A stretch of 15,330 nucleotides of DNA, from contig JAISLJ010000200.1 of the NCBI GenBank assembly GCA_031290955.1, positions 1 through 15,330 of the forward strand, in the 5' to 3' direction. The position numbers and the translations under genes are program-made. Below the pieces are notes generated by a model that ran no database searches, had not been told where the DNA came from, and saw nothing but the letters and a program-made list of their open reading frames with translations. This stretch comes from Zoogloeaceae bacterium (lineage in GTDB: Bacteria > Pseudomonadota > Gammaproteobacteria > Burkholderiales > Rhodocyclaceae). How positions within the stretch are numbered: the first letter of the stretch is position 1; every line of letters starts with the position of its first letter. Below, piece after piece: positions 1 through 6,929 of the stretch.

Positions 1-219
1 GGCCAGGATCTCGCCGCCATTCCCCGCGAGGAACTGCGCGCCGCCATTCGCAAATGCCATCAAACGCTTTGGGAAGGCGGTCGCCGCAGTCCCATTGTGG
101 CGTTTGGCGAATTCTGCAAAATCATTTTCATCAAGCACCGCGACGAGAAAAATCCGGATCGGCCAGACGGCGCGCCCTACGCTTTCCAGCGCCGCGATGG
201 CGAAACCAGCGAGAAACTT
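1..219 (+). pseudogene. N-terminal fragment of a type I-like HsdM DNA methylase
   Basis: Reading frame 1 is open from the window edge. It gives a peptide with the segments PREELRAAIRKCHQTLWEGG, AFGEFCKIIFIKHRDEKNPD and PYAFQRRDGETSE. These match what I recall of the region ahead of the N-6 methylase domain in type I-like HsdM proteins. The similarity stops near base 219, and the frame then runs through unrelated sequence to a stop at 313-315. No methylase catalytic motif (NPPF/NPPY) is present, so the gene is a scrap. Its start lies outside the window. It probably belonged to the same ancestral locus as the HsdS tail at 2495-2703, on the far side of the type II system. The family call is from memory of conserved wording, not a search. 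Confidence 0.6.
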
Positions 220-292
220 CGCCGACAAGGCCATCGCCGAAATCGACAAGCTGCTCGCGCAGAAGGAAAGCGAATTGTTGATGGCGATGTGA
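215..292 (+). pseudogene. Possible C-terminal remnant of ribosome recycling factor
   Basis: Where the HsdM-like frame loses meaning, frame 2 carries DKAIAEIDKLLAQKESELL followed by MAM and a TGA stop. Ribosome recycling factor characteristically ends in a long helix of the form DKxIAEIDKLLAxKExELL. The match covers only about 25 residues. Upstream codons in this frame are simply the HsdM fragment read out of frame, so the join lies near base 215. A short charged helix can look like this by chance, so the call is tentative. If right, it is a displaced 3' end of frr joined to restriction-gene debris. Confidence 0.35.
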
Positions 293-339
293 TGGGCAGA
301 ATAGAAATTTGTTGAAATCGTGGCCTTTCTGGAAGAAGG

Positions 340-345
340 TATAAT
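340..345 (+). promoter_or_regulatory. Candidate -10 element for the type II R-M operon
   Basis: A perfect TATAAT lies at 340-345. Transcription from it would begin near 352. That would leave an ~80-base leader before the TTG at 433, and almost none before the GTG at 358. No good -35 box sits at 16-18 bases; a TTGAAA at 312-317 is 22 bases away, which is too far. The promoter is therefore weak, activator-dependent or spurious. Confidence 0.35.
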
Positions 346-432
346 ATCGGCAATGTTGTGCCGGAACGGGAGTGTTCTCACGTTCCTCTCGGCAAGTGGT
401 CGTGTAAGTTACTTGGCATAGGAGAAAAGAAA

Positions 433-1323
433 TTGACCGAAAGATACGAGGGTGCTGATGCAACCATCTTCCATGGGGATTGCCTGGAGGCTCTAAACAG
501 TATTCCAGATGCTTCGGTTGATCTCATTTTTGCTGATCCGCCCTACAACATTGGGAAGAAGTTCAGTGAGTTCAAAGATTCTTGGCCGTCCGACTTGGCC
601 TACGCTGAGTGGTGCTATCAATGGCTTGCTGTCTGCATCAGCAAGCTTAAATTGACTGGTAGCCTGTATGTCATGACGAGTACACAGGCAATGCCATACC
701 TTGATCTGTGGCTCCGTAAGCGCATCAACATATTGTCTCGCATTGTTTGGCATTACGACAGTTCAGGAGTACAAGCGAAGAAGTATTTCGGCTCGCTTTA
801 TGAACCGATTCTCCACTGTGTAAAGGACGCGAAGAACTACACATTCAACGCGGCAGATATTGAGGTCGAAGCGCGAACTGGCGCGGTTCGTAAACTCATT
901 GACTATCGAAAAGAGGTTCCGGCACCATACAAAACGACAAAAGTTCCAGGCAACATTTGGTATCTACCGCGTGTGCGTTATCGGATGTCCGAATACGAAG
1001 AGCACCCGAGCCAGAAACCAGAATCACTCCTAGAGCGTATCATCAAAGCTAGTTCTAACTCTAGTGACTTAGTTCTTGATCCCTTCAGCGGCACGTTCAC
1101 AACATGTGCTGTAGCACAACGGCTTGGTCGGCGTTCGATTGGCATTGAGCTGCAAGCCGAGTACGTGAAGATTGGTCTTCGTCGGCTTGGCATTGCTACT
1201 CATTTTAACGGGGAATCTTTGCAAGCGCTAGACAAAACCTATATTCGCAAAAATGGTAACGGTATAAAAGGTGGTGTTATCGCTAAAAAAGAGCAAGGGA
1301 GGTTGTTCGATGCCAATATTTGA
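433..1323 (+). CDS. Adenine-specific DNA methyltransferase, YhdJ/M.EcoKII-like
   Basis: This is a beta-class N6-adenine methyltransferase. The catalytic motif DPPY is at residues 35-38 (LIFADPPYNIG), and the AdoMet-binding motif LDPFSGTFTT is near residue 215, so motif IV precedes motif I. The segments HYDSSGVQAKKYFGSLYEP, KVPGNIW and HPSQKPESLL resemble E. coli YhdJ (M.EcoKII, ATGCAT) as I recall it. I chose the TTG at 433 because GGAG lies at 421-424 and the 296-residue product matches YhdJ (~294). A GTG at 358 is in frame but adds about 25 unrelated residues and would sit almost at the predicted transcription start. The gene is visibly AT-richer than the region from 4127 on, which suggests transfer. 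It overlaps the downstream endonuclease gene by 14 bases. Its likely role is to protect the host from that enzyme. Confidence 0.92.
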   Translation: MTERYEGADATIFHGDCLEALNSIPDASVDLIFADPPYNIGKKFSEFKDSWPSDLAYAEWCYQWLAVCISKLKLTGSLYVMTSTQAMPYLDLWLRKRINILSRIVWHYDSSGVQAKKYFGSLYEPILHCVKDAKNYTFNAADIEVEARTGAVRKLIDYRKEVPAPYKTTKVPGNIWYLPRVRYRMSEYEEHPSQKPESLLERIIKASSNSSDLVLDPFSGTFTTCAVAQRLGRRSIGIELQAEYVKIGLRRLGIATHFNGESLQALDKTYIRKNGNGIKGGVIAKKEQGRLFDANI

Positions 1324-2485
1324 GTATTCCCGCCATGCGTTTACACCAATCATTCTTGATGTACTGAAGAAGCACTTCGGTGAATATGCAGAAGATGTCT
1401 TCGTGAACAGTCCGATTCTTGGTTACTTAAACAATAAGACCAAAGCGGCCAATCGTGGATCTAAGGCAAGAGGAGCGTTTGCTAACCACTATGCCCTGTA
1501 TGTTGTTGTTGAGGATTATATCAAAAAAGGTTTTGCTGATGGCAAGGCTGGTATTCCCTACTCGAAGTATGAAGGAGCTCGCTTTTCTGACTTATTCCGC
1601 CGACAGCGCGAGCTTCCTTTCGGATCAAAGCTTCAGAACCACGCTCTCAACTCACGCCTGAACGACGAGTTCAAAAAGTTTTATCCATCTGTTGGAAAAC
1701 TTCCTATTGTACGTGATGTGATGACGCAGCACTATTGGATACAGGAAGACCTTCTGCATGTAACTGTGCGCCATAAGGATGGGAGGGATAACATTTACAA
1801 TATTGCACATGTGATTGTCGAGATCATTGATGCTTACATCACTACTAAACGTGCTGCCTTTGAGGAGTTCTTGGAAACATGCCGACAGATTGCGGAACTG
1901 GGGAAAAAAGACCCCAAGCAGGCAATCGATTTCATCACGCAACAACTCGCACCTAACGTCGATGCTCGTGTTTTTGAGATAGTTAGTTACGCCGTTCTCA
2001 AAGCCAAGTTTGGGCAGGAAACTATCTGGATCGGCGACACGAGGGAAACAGTTTCTGAAGAGTTTTTAGTGCTTTACAAGACAGGCCGAACCAACGCGAA
2101 CGATGGAGGTATTGACTTCGTTATGAAACCATTGGGGCGCTTCTTCCAAGTCACGGAAACTATTGACGTAAACAAGTACTTTCTTGACATTGATAAGGTG
2201 CAGCGTTTCCCTATCACTTTCATCGTGAAATCGGCTGAGACTGCTGATCGGATTCGATCCGCCATTCGTTCCCAAGCCATCGCGAAGTATAAAATTGACG
2301 CTGTGATCGATACCTACATGAAGGCTGTCGAGGAAATTATCAACGTTAATGACTTAGTGATGGTTTTTGATGCTGTGGTGAAATTAGGAAAACTTCAAAA
2401 TGTGATGGATGAAATCATTGTTCAGAGCAAGATCGAATTCAACTACGAAGCAGACGATGGTAATAATAACATTGTTCTGCCCTAA
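1310..2485 (+). CDS. Type II restriction endonuclease paired with the YhdJ-like methylase
   Basis: This 391-residue protein begins at an ATG with a strong GGGAGG at 1297-1302, inside the 3' end of the methylase gene, so translation is probably coupled. The C-terminal half looks like a PD-(D/E)XK nuclease: VFEIVSYAVLKAKFG (E223 on the first helix), then NDGGIDFVMK (D269) and RFFQVTE (Q280, E283). The GGID...FxQV pattern is common in restriction enzymes, but the usual lysine of the ExK/QxK triad is T282 here. The N-terminal ~200 residues have no motif I can name and may read DNA. The partner methylase suggests ATGCAT specificity (EcoT22I/NsiI type), which is inference from pairing. Base composition is AT-rich like the methylase. 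Function as an endonuclease is likely, the exact family uncertain. Confidence 0.8.
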   Translation: MPIFEYSRHAFTPIILDVLKKHFGEYAEDVFVNSPILGYLNNKTKAANRGSKARGAFANHYALYVVVEDYIKKGFADGKAGIPYSKYEGARFSDLFRRQRELPFGSKLQNHALNSRLNDEFKKFYPSVGKLPIVRDVMTQHYWIQEDLLHVTVRHKDGRDNIYNIAHVIVEIIDAYITTKRAAFEEFLETCRQIAELGKKDPKQAIDFITQQLAPNVDARVFEIVSYAVLKAKFGQETIWIGDTRETVSEEFLVLYKTGRTNANDGGIDFVMKPLGRFFQVTETIDVNKYFLDIDKVQRFPITFIVKSAETADRIRSAIRSQAIAKYKIDAVIDTYMKAVEEIINVNDLVMVFDAVVKLGKLQNVMDEIIVQSKIEFNYEADDGNNNIVLP

Positions 2486-2494
2486 AATAATCCC

Positions 2495-2703
2495 AAACCA
2501 TTATCCAAAAGTACCAGAACTGGACGCGACAAGCAACACGAAGATGTAATCAATCTGACAATCCCAGTTCCAACGGATGTAAACGTGCAGCAAACCATCG
2601 CCGCCACAGGGAAGCCCGTCGCCTGTGCGACGAGGCGGAATCAGGATGGCAAGCCGCCAAACATTGGTTTGAAGAACAACTGCTGGGCACGGAAAAACCA
2701 TGA
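2495..2703 (+). pseudogene. C-terminal fragment of a type I specificity subunit (HsdS), frameshifted
   Basis: Frame 2 gives TGRDKQHEDVINLTIPVPTD followed by VNVQQTIAA. Near base 2605 the sense moves to frame 1: HREARRLCDEAESGWQAAKH, then WFEEQLLGTEKP and a TGA at 2701-2703. One missing base after GCCGCC explains the shift. Joined, the peptide has the shape of the end of an HsdS target-recognition half: an 'IPVPxxxxQ..I' turn followed by a long charged helix. The front of the gene is absent, because the type II endonuclease ends only ten bases upstream. The identification rests on pattern memory; a different restriction-associated protein is possible. Confidence 0.5.
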
Positions 2704-2762
2704 TGTCCGAGTTCATTGTCGTCTATCAACCGCAAGAAAATCAGCCTATCCTTGACACGTTT
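2700..2762 (+). pseudogene. Possible RhuM-like N-terminal stub
   Basis: An ATG at 2700 overlaps the HsdS-like stop as ATGA. It starts MSEFIVVYQPQENQPILD, which resembles the opening of RhuM-family proteins that often sit inside type I restriction loci. The continuation (TFQERLEEIPAKRG) does not resemble that family. The frame then runs into the start of the Mrr-type gene at 2819 and stops at 2897, as expected after an internal deletion. The match is about 18 residues, so this is a weak call supported mainly by position. Confidence 0.28.
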
Positions 2763-2818
2763 CAGGAGCGGCTGGAAGAAATTCCCGCGAAACGCGGCAA
2801 TTCATGGAAGGAAAAAAC

Positions 2819-3830
2819 ATGGCAATCTGGCTTGTCCGCGCCGGTTCTCACGGCGAATACGAACAAAAGTTCATTCAGGAAAACCGCGTTTATGTGACGT
2901 GGGACAATCTGAATGTGAATATCGGAAAACTCGAAGCGCGATCCCAACTGACCGGCATCATGGCCGAGCGTTACCCGGACGCCAAGCCCAAGGCCATCCA
3001 GAATTGGGTCAGCCAGATTTGGCGATTTTGTCGTTCTTCCGCTCAAGACGCAGCCCGCCATCTATATCGGCGAAGTGACCGGCGATTATCGGTCGGAAAC
3101 AGGCGGAATCAACCCGTTCTACCATTGGCGCGCGGTCAAGTGGGTTGGCGAGGCAATACCGCGCGCCAATTTCGGCAAGGATTTGCTCTACACTTTCGGC
3201 GCGTTCATGACAATCTGCCGGGTACAACGCAATAACGCGGAACAGCGTATCGTCGCCATGCGCGCCAGCGGCTGGAAACCGGAAACCCTCGCGGCGGCAA
3301 TCAAAGCCTCGACGCCCGCAAATGACGAAATCGCCGAAGACAGCGACCTCGAAGAACTGGCGCATGACCAGATTGCGCAACTCATCGCTTTCCGTTTCAA
3401 GGGGAACCATTTAACGCGCCTGGTGGAAGCCATCCTGAAGGCGCAGGGCTACACGACCTATCGCAGTCCAGAAGGCACGGATGGCGGCGCGGATATTCTG
3501 GCGGGCACAGGAACGCTTGGATTCGGCTCGCCACGCTTGTGCGTCGAAGTCAAATCGGAAAACACCCCGATTGACCGCCCGACCGTGGATAAACTTTTGG
3601 GCGCAGTTTCCAAGTTTGGCGCCGAAGAAGGCTTGTTTGTTTCGTGGAGTGGTTTCAAGGGCAACGTCCAAAAAGAACTCGCCGCAAGTTTTTTCCGCGT
3701 TCGTCTCTGGACGCAAAAAGAATTGCTGGAACAACTTTTCGCCAACTACGACCGTCTCGACGAAGAAATGAAAGCTGAATTGCCATTGAAACGAGTCTGG
3801 ATGGTTGCCGCGCAGGATGGTGGATTGTGA
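2819..3830 (+). pseudogene. Mrr-family restriction endonuclease, frameshifted by a short deletion
   Basis: The ATG at 2819 has GGAAGGA at 2806-2812 and gives 68 sensible residues (MAIWLVRAGSHGEYEQKFIQ to IQNWVSQIW, 3022). From 3021 the sense continues in the next frame: GDFVVLPLKTQPAIYIGEVT and onward for 269 residues. About eight codons that I would expect between these blocks are missing, with loss of frame. The C-terminal part is a clear Mrr catalytic domain: GNHLTRLVEAILKAQGY, then EGTDGGADILAG with the catalytic Asp, then LCVEVKSE with the Glu-x-Lys pair. Enzymes of this type cut modified or foreign DNA. The downstream reading frame is intact to the TGA at 3828-3830, with an internal ATG at 3075, so a truncated nuclease could still be made. 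The deletion is unlikely to be a sequencing error. Confidence 0.82.
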
Positions 3831-3891
3831 TGAACGAATAATCCGTCCATTGGCGTATTTTCCATTGGAATAGACGTCGCATTCCAGATGA

Positions 3892-3984
3892 TCGGCGGGC
3901 TTCGGCGCTTCCAAACCCATCGCCGACAACACCACGGAAGAAGGAAAAGCCAAGAACCGGCGCGTGGAAATTGTGAAGCTGTAG
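3892..3984 (+). pseudogene. C-terminal remnant of an OmpA-family protein
   Basis: Thirty codons in frame 1 read GFGASKPIADNTTEEGKAKN then RRVEIVKL and TAG. This is the typical end of the OmpA peptidoglycan-binding domain (GxGxSxPxADNxTxEGRAKNRRVEIxxL). A stop at 3889-3891 lies directly upstream in the same frame, and nothing OmpA-like precedes it, so only the 3' tip survives. It begins about 60 bases after the Mrr-type gene ends. As with the frr-like and HsdS-like pieces, it is a gene 3' end stranded in the island. Confidence 0.72.
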
Positions 3985-4126
3985 GAAAGCAGCGGGGGCA
4001 TCCTGCTCCCCCTCCAAAGACAAGAAAAGCGAGGCAGGGGGCGGGCGCTCGTGAAACATCCTGTCGATTTCCCCCGCATACGCAATCTTTCCCAATGCGG
4101 CAATCCAGTCGGCTGGAGGTGGCGCG
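3985..4126. other. Gap between island and pncB, with a GC-rich hairpin
   Basis: No gene is assigned. Bases 3994-4011 form a hairpin (GGGGCA, loop TCC, TGC and CCCC with one bulged T). It could mark the end of transcription from either side, but neither strand has a following U-tract. On the - strand, 3985-4122 is open and reads DWIAALGKIAYAGEIDRMFH in its middle. That peptide looks protein-like but matches nothing I know. Confidence 0.3.
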
Positions 4127-5338
4127 TTACGGCTCCGGATGCTGGAATATCTGCCGCAGGTAGCCTAGGAATGTTTCGTCGTCGCAGAGGGTTTTTCCCG
4201 GCGCGTCGGAGAGCTTGGCAACTGGCTGGCCGTTGCAGGCGACGAGTTTCATGACGATGTTGAGCGCCTTTTTTGGCGTATCGTTGGTAAGGTTGGTGCC
4301 GATGCCGCAGGCAATGCGAATGCGGCCCCTGAAGTGGCGGTAGAGGGCAATGCTCCGGGGAACATCCAGGCCGTCCGAGAAGATGAGTTGCCGGGCACGC
4401 GGGTCGATGCGCAGTTTCTGGTAATGGGCGATGGCCTTCTCGCCCCACGCCACCGGGTCGCCGGAATCGTGGCGCAGGCCGTCGAAGAGCTTGGCGAAAT
4501 AAAGATCGAAGTCGCGCAGAAAAGCGTCCATGCCCACAACGTCGGTCAGCGCGATGCCCAGATCGCCCCGGTATTCCTGCACCCAGCCTTCGAGCGCCGC
4601 TTTCTGGAAATCCCGCAGGCGCACACCCACGGCCTGGTAGGCTTGCAGATATTCGTGCGCCATGGTGCCGATGGGCGTGAGGCCCAGTTTCCTGGCGAGG
4701 TAAACATTGGAAGTGCCGCTGAAATGCAGGGGCAGTTTCGTGCTGAGGGTGGAGAGCACTTCTTCGTGCCAGAGGCCGGAATAACGACGGCGCAGGCCGA
4801 AATCGCTGAAGACGAAGCCGGAGAGCGGCGTTGGGCCGCGCAGGTCTTCGGCTGTGGCGATGAGGGCGATTTTCGCCGCCAGCCGCCGCCGCGCTTCGGC
4901 AAGCGTCGCTTCCCGGTCGTCCGGGTCACTCAGGCGGCGAAAGTAGAGTTCATTGACGATGTAGAGCACGAAAATCTCGAAGCCCATGACATGGACAATC
5001 GGCCCCCTGGTCGTGATGCGCAGCGTTTCCCCTTCGCTTTCCACCGTGATGAAGCGGCGCTGGAAACGAAAGACGGAGAGAAAATCGACGAAATCGCTCT
5101 TGATGAAGCGCAGGGAACGCAGGTAATCGAGTTCTTCGAGCGTAAAACACAGGGCGCACAGCCGTTCGAGTTCCGTTTCAACTTCCGCCTTCAGGTCGGC
5201 GAGCGGCAAGGTGGGCGTGTTGCGGCAGACGAAGGCGTATTCGGCCTGGATGCCGGGATGGCTGTGCAGGAGCGCCTGCCACATGGTGAATTTGTAGAGA
5301 TCGGTCTCCAGCAGGCTTTGGACGACGGGCGGGTTCAT
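4127..5338 (-). CDS. pncB: Nicotinate phosphoribosyltransferase
   Basis: PncB joins nicotinate to phosphoribosyl pyrophosphate to give nicotinate mononucleotide, the committed step of the Preiss-Handler NAD salvage route in the cytoplasm. The 403-residue length matches bacterial PncB (~400). The opening VQSLLETDLYKFTMWQA is the family's N-terminal signature. The segment GTMAHEYLQAYQAVG carries the histidine (H228) equivalent to the one phosphorylated in the Salmonella enzyme. Further matches are FGLRRRYS, GLRHDSGDP, FSDGLD and CGIGTNLTND. The ATG at 5338 is chosen over an upstream in-frame start because it has GAGGA 7 bases ahead and begins the conserved region. It lies 13 bases after pncA on the same strand, so the two consecutive salvage enzymes form an operon. 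Confidence 0.96.
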   Translation of the reverse strand: MNPPVVQSLLETDLYKFTMWQALLHSHPGIQAEYAFVCRNTPTLPLADLKAEVETELERLCALCFTLEELDYLRSLRFIKSDFVDFLSVFRFQRRFITVESEGETLRITTRGPIVHVMGFEIFVLYIVNELYFRRLSDPDDREATLAEARRRLAAKIALIATAEDLRGPTPLSGFVFSDFGLRRRYSGLWHEEVLSTLSTKLPLHFSGTSNVYLARKLGLTPIGTMAHEYLQAYQAVGVRLRDFQKAALEGWVQEYRGDLGIALTDVVGMDAFLRDFDLYFAKLFDGLRHDSGDPVAWGEKAIAHYQKLRIDPRARQLIFSDGLDVPRSIALYRHFRGRIRIACGIGTNLTNDTPKKALNIVMKLVACNGQPVAKLSDAPGKTLCDDETFLGYLRQIFQHPEP

Positions 5339-5351
5339 GGCATCGTCCTCG

Positions 5352-6161
5352 TTAAAACTGCACCGTGTCGGCGGTCGTGACGCGCGCGCCGCGCTGGCGC
5401 ATGGCATCGAGGAAGGCGCTTTGCTGTGCCGCGAAGCCCGCAACCGGACTCATGCAATCGGCCAGCAACACGATGCGCGTCGCCGTCTCCGGGCGATACG
5501 TGACGATGTCCTCGACGGTGGCCCGGACGCAATGGCTGCCCGCTTCCCCCGCCACCAGGATTGCGTCGGCGCGGGTCAGACGGTCAAGCAGGGCCTCATG
5601 GACCAGGGGATCGGGCGCGCCCGGATCGGGGACTTCGGCGCGAATGGCGCTGTAATGCTCCGTGCGGGGATTCATCCCTTTCAAAACCTTCTGCGCGTTG
5701 CGGCCGCTCGCCTCCTCCCACTGGTTGTAGGCGCGGCGCACCGCCGCATGCGCGTTGTGGCCCCAGGAACCCAGTTCGCAATGTACCGGCCAGACCATGT
5801 GGGTATGGCGGCCCGCCGCTTCCAGCGCGTCGAGATAATCGAGGACATACGCAAGGTCCTCCGCGACGCGGGGCAGGAACGCGCCCGCCCGAACGTCCGC
5901 GGCACGGATGGGCGTAAAGGGGGAAACCGCCGCGCCGTTGCCCTGCCGCCAGAATCCCGGATGCGCAATATCCAGGCGCAGGTGGGAATCGAGCGTGACC
6001 GTGATCGCGTCGATGCCATTGCCCGCCCGTTCAATCAGCGCCGCCAGCCGCAACATGTCCGCATGCGCGCCGGGGACAGGCAGGGCAGGCGCATGGCCCG
6101 CCCGCAATGCGTCGGGAAGATCACAAAAATCGTTTTGCGGATCAATGATGAGAAGATGCAC
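5352..6161 (-). CDS. pncA: Nicotinamidase (isochorismatase-fold cysteine hydrolase)
   Basis: The enzyme deaminates nicotinamide to nicotinate, which the downstream PncB uses. The 269-residue product starts at a GTG (MHLLIIDPQNDFC) with AGGA about 10 bases upstream. The catalytic Asp is D7 in IIDPQNDF. The metal-binding set is probably D58, H60 and H67 in TLDSHLRLDIAH. The Lys is K161 in KVLKGMNP, and the nucleophile is C211 in GEAGSHCVRATVEDI. It is longer than the ~210-residue E. coli PncA, with extra sequence in the middle (around WPVHCELGSWGHNAH). That places it in the larger nicotinamidase group. A different amidase of the same fold is possible, but the pncB neighbour makes nicotinamidase much the best call. 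Confidence 0.9.
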   Translation of the reverse strand: MHLLIIDPQNDFCDLPDALRAGHAPALPVPGAHADMLRLAALIERAGNGIDAITVTLDSHLRLDIAHPGFWRQGNGAAVSPFTPIRAADVRAGAFLPRVAEDLAYVLDYLDALEAAGRHTHMVWPVHCELGSWGHNAHAAVRRAYNQWEEASGRNAQKVLKGMNPRTEHYSAIRAEVPDPGAPDPLVHEALLDRLTRADAILVAGEAGSHCVRATVEDIVTYRPETATRIVLLADCMSPVAGFAAQQSAFLDAMRQRGARVTTADTVQF

Positions 6162-6233
6162 GGCGTTGGTCCTGCGGACGGCAGTTTCCCACGAAATTCG
6201 CCCCCACGGAAAAATGCCATCCTCTATACGTGA

Positions 6234-6929
6234 TTAAAACCCTCTGAAACTCGTAAAGGCTTCGACGGGTTCGCGGTCAGTGGAAAGCTGGTTTTCGGGC
6301 GCGGTGTTGTCGGCCTGGCCCAGGGCGATGCCAGAGACCACCAGTTCGTTTTCGGGAATGCCCAGATGTTTGCGCACGATGTCCCCGTAATCGGCGAAGG
6401 CGTTCTGGACGCAGGTATCCAGTCCGCGCGCGCGGGCAGCAAGAATGATGTGCCCGATGAAAATGCCGTAATCGAGGAACATGCCGCGGCCCAGTTGCCT
6501 GTCCATCGTCAGGATGAGGCCCACGGGCGCGTCGAAGAAGAGATAGTTGCGCCCGGTCTGTTCCTGCATGCGCGCCTTGTCGCCCTTGGCGATGCCCAGA
6601 AGGCTGTAGAGACCCAGGCCCACTGCGCGGCGGCGGGAAAGCCAGGGTTCAGTCCATTCTTTCGGGTAATAATCGAATTCCCGCTGGCCCTGGCGTCCGG
6701 CATTGAATTCCGCGAGGATGGCGGCGGAAAGCGCCTTGCGTTCCTCTCCGGCCAGGGCATGCACCCTCCAGGGCTGGACATTGGTGCCGGAAGGCGCGCG
6801 GCTTGCCAGTTCCAGAAGCTCGGTGACAACTTCCTTCGCCACCGGCGTGGGCAGGAAGCGGCGGATGGAACGGCGGGAGCGGATGGCCTCGGCGATGGCG
6901 GCAAAGGCTTGCGGATCGAATGTGGTCAT
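6234..6929 (-). CDS. Nitroreductase-family FMN-dependent oxidoreductase
   Basis: This 231-residue protein has the nitroreductase fold signatures. RSRRSIRRF (residues 17-25) and APSGTNVQPW (45-54) contact FMN. A C-terminal block follows: GLDTCVQNAFADYGDIVRKH and IPENELVVSGIALGQAD. Such enzymes use NAD(P)H to reduce nitroaromatics, quinones or similar compounds; the natural substrate cannot be told from sequence. The ATG at 6929 overlaps the hisC stop as ATGA and has AGGAGA upstream within hisC, so it is translated from the same message. About 70 bases separate it from pncA. Confidence 0.92.
   Translation of the reverse strand: MTTFDPQAFAAIAEAIRSRRSIRRFLPTPVAKEVVTELLELASRAPSGTNVQPWRVHALAGEERKALSAAILAEFNAGRQGQREFDYYPKEWTEPWLSRRRAVGLGLYSLLGIAKGDKARMQEQTGRNYLFFDAPVGLILTMDRQLGRGMFLDYGIFIGHIILAARARGLDTCVQNAFADYGDIVRKHLGIPENELVVSGIALGQADNTAPENQLSTDREPVEAFTSFRGF

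Noticed and set aside
358..432. Upstream GTG start for the YhdJ-like methylase
   Set aside because: It adds about 25 residues unlike the family, lacks a ribosome site, and lies only about 6 bases after the predicted transcription start; TTG at 433 has GGAG and the right length.
3411..4448. A 345-codon open frame on the - strand
   Set aside because: It spans the antisense of the Mrr-type gene and the OmpA remnant and runs into pncB out of frame, so it cannot be one gene.
5339..5443. Upstream start extending PncB by 35 residues
   Set aside because: The extra residues overlap the pncA 3' end and are not like PncB, while ATG 5338 has a ribosome site and begins the conserved region.
4334..6233. 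Long + strand open frames opposite pncB and pncA
   Set aside because: Both opposing genes show full family signatures, and the + strand products are low-complexity shadows.
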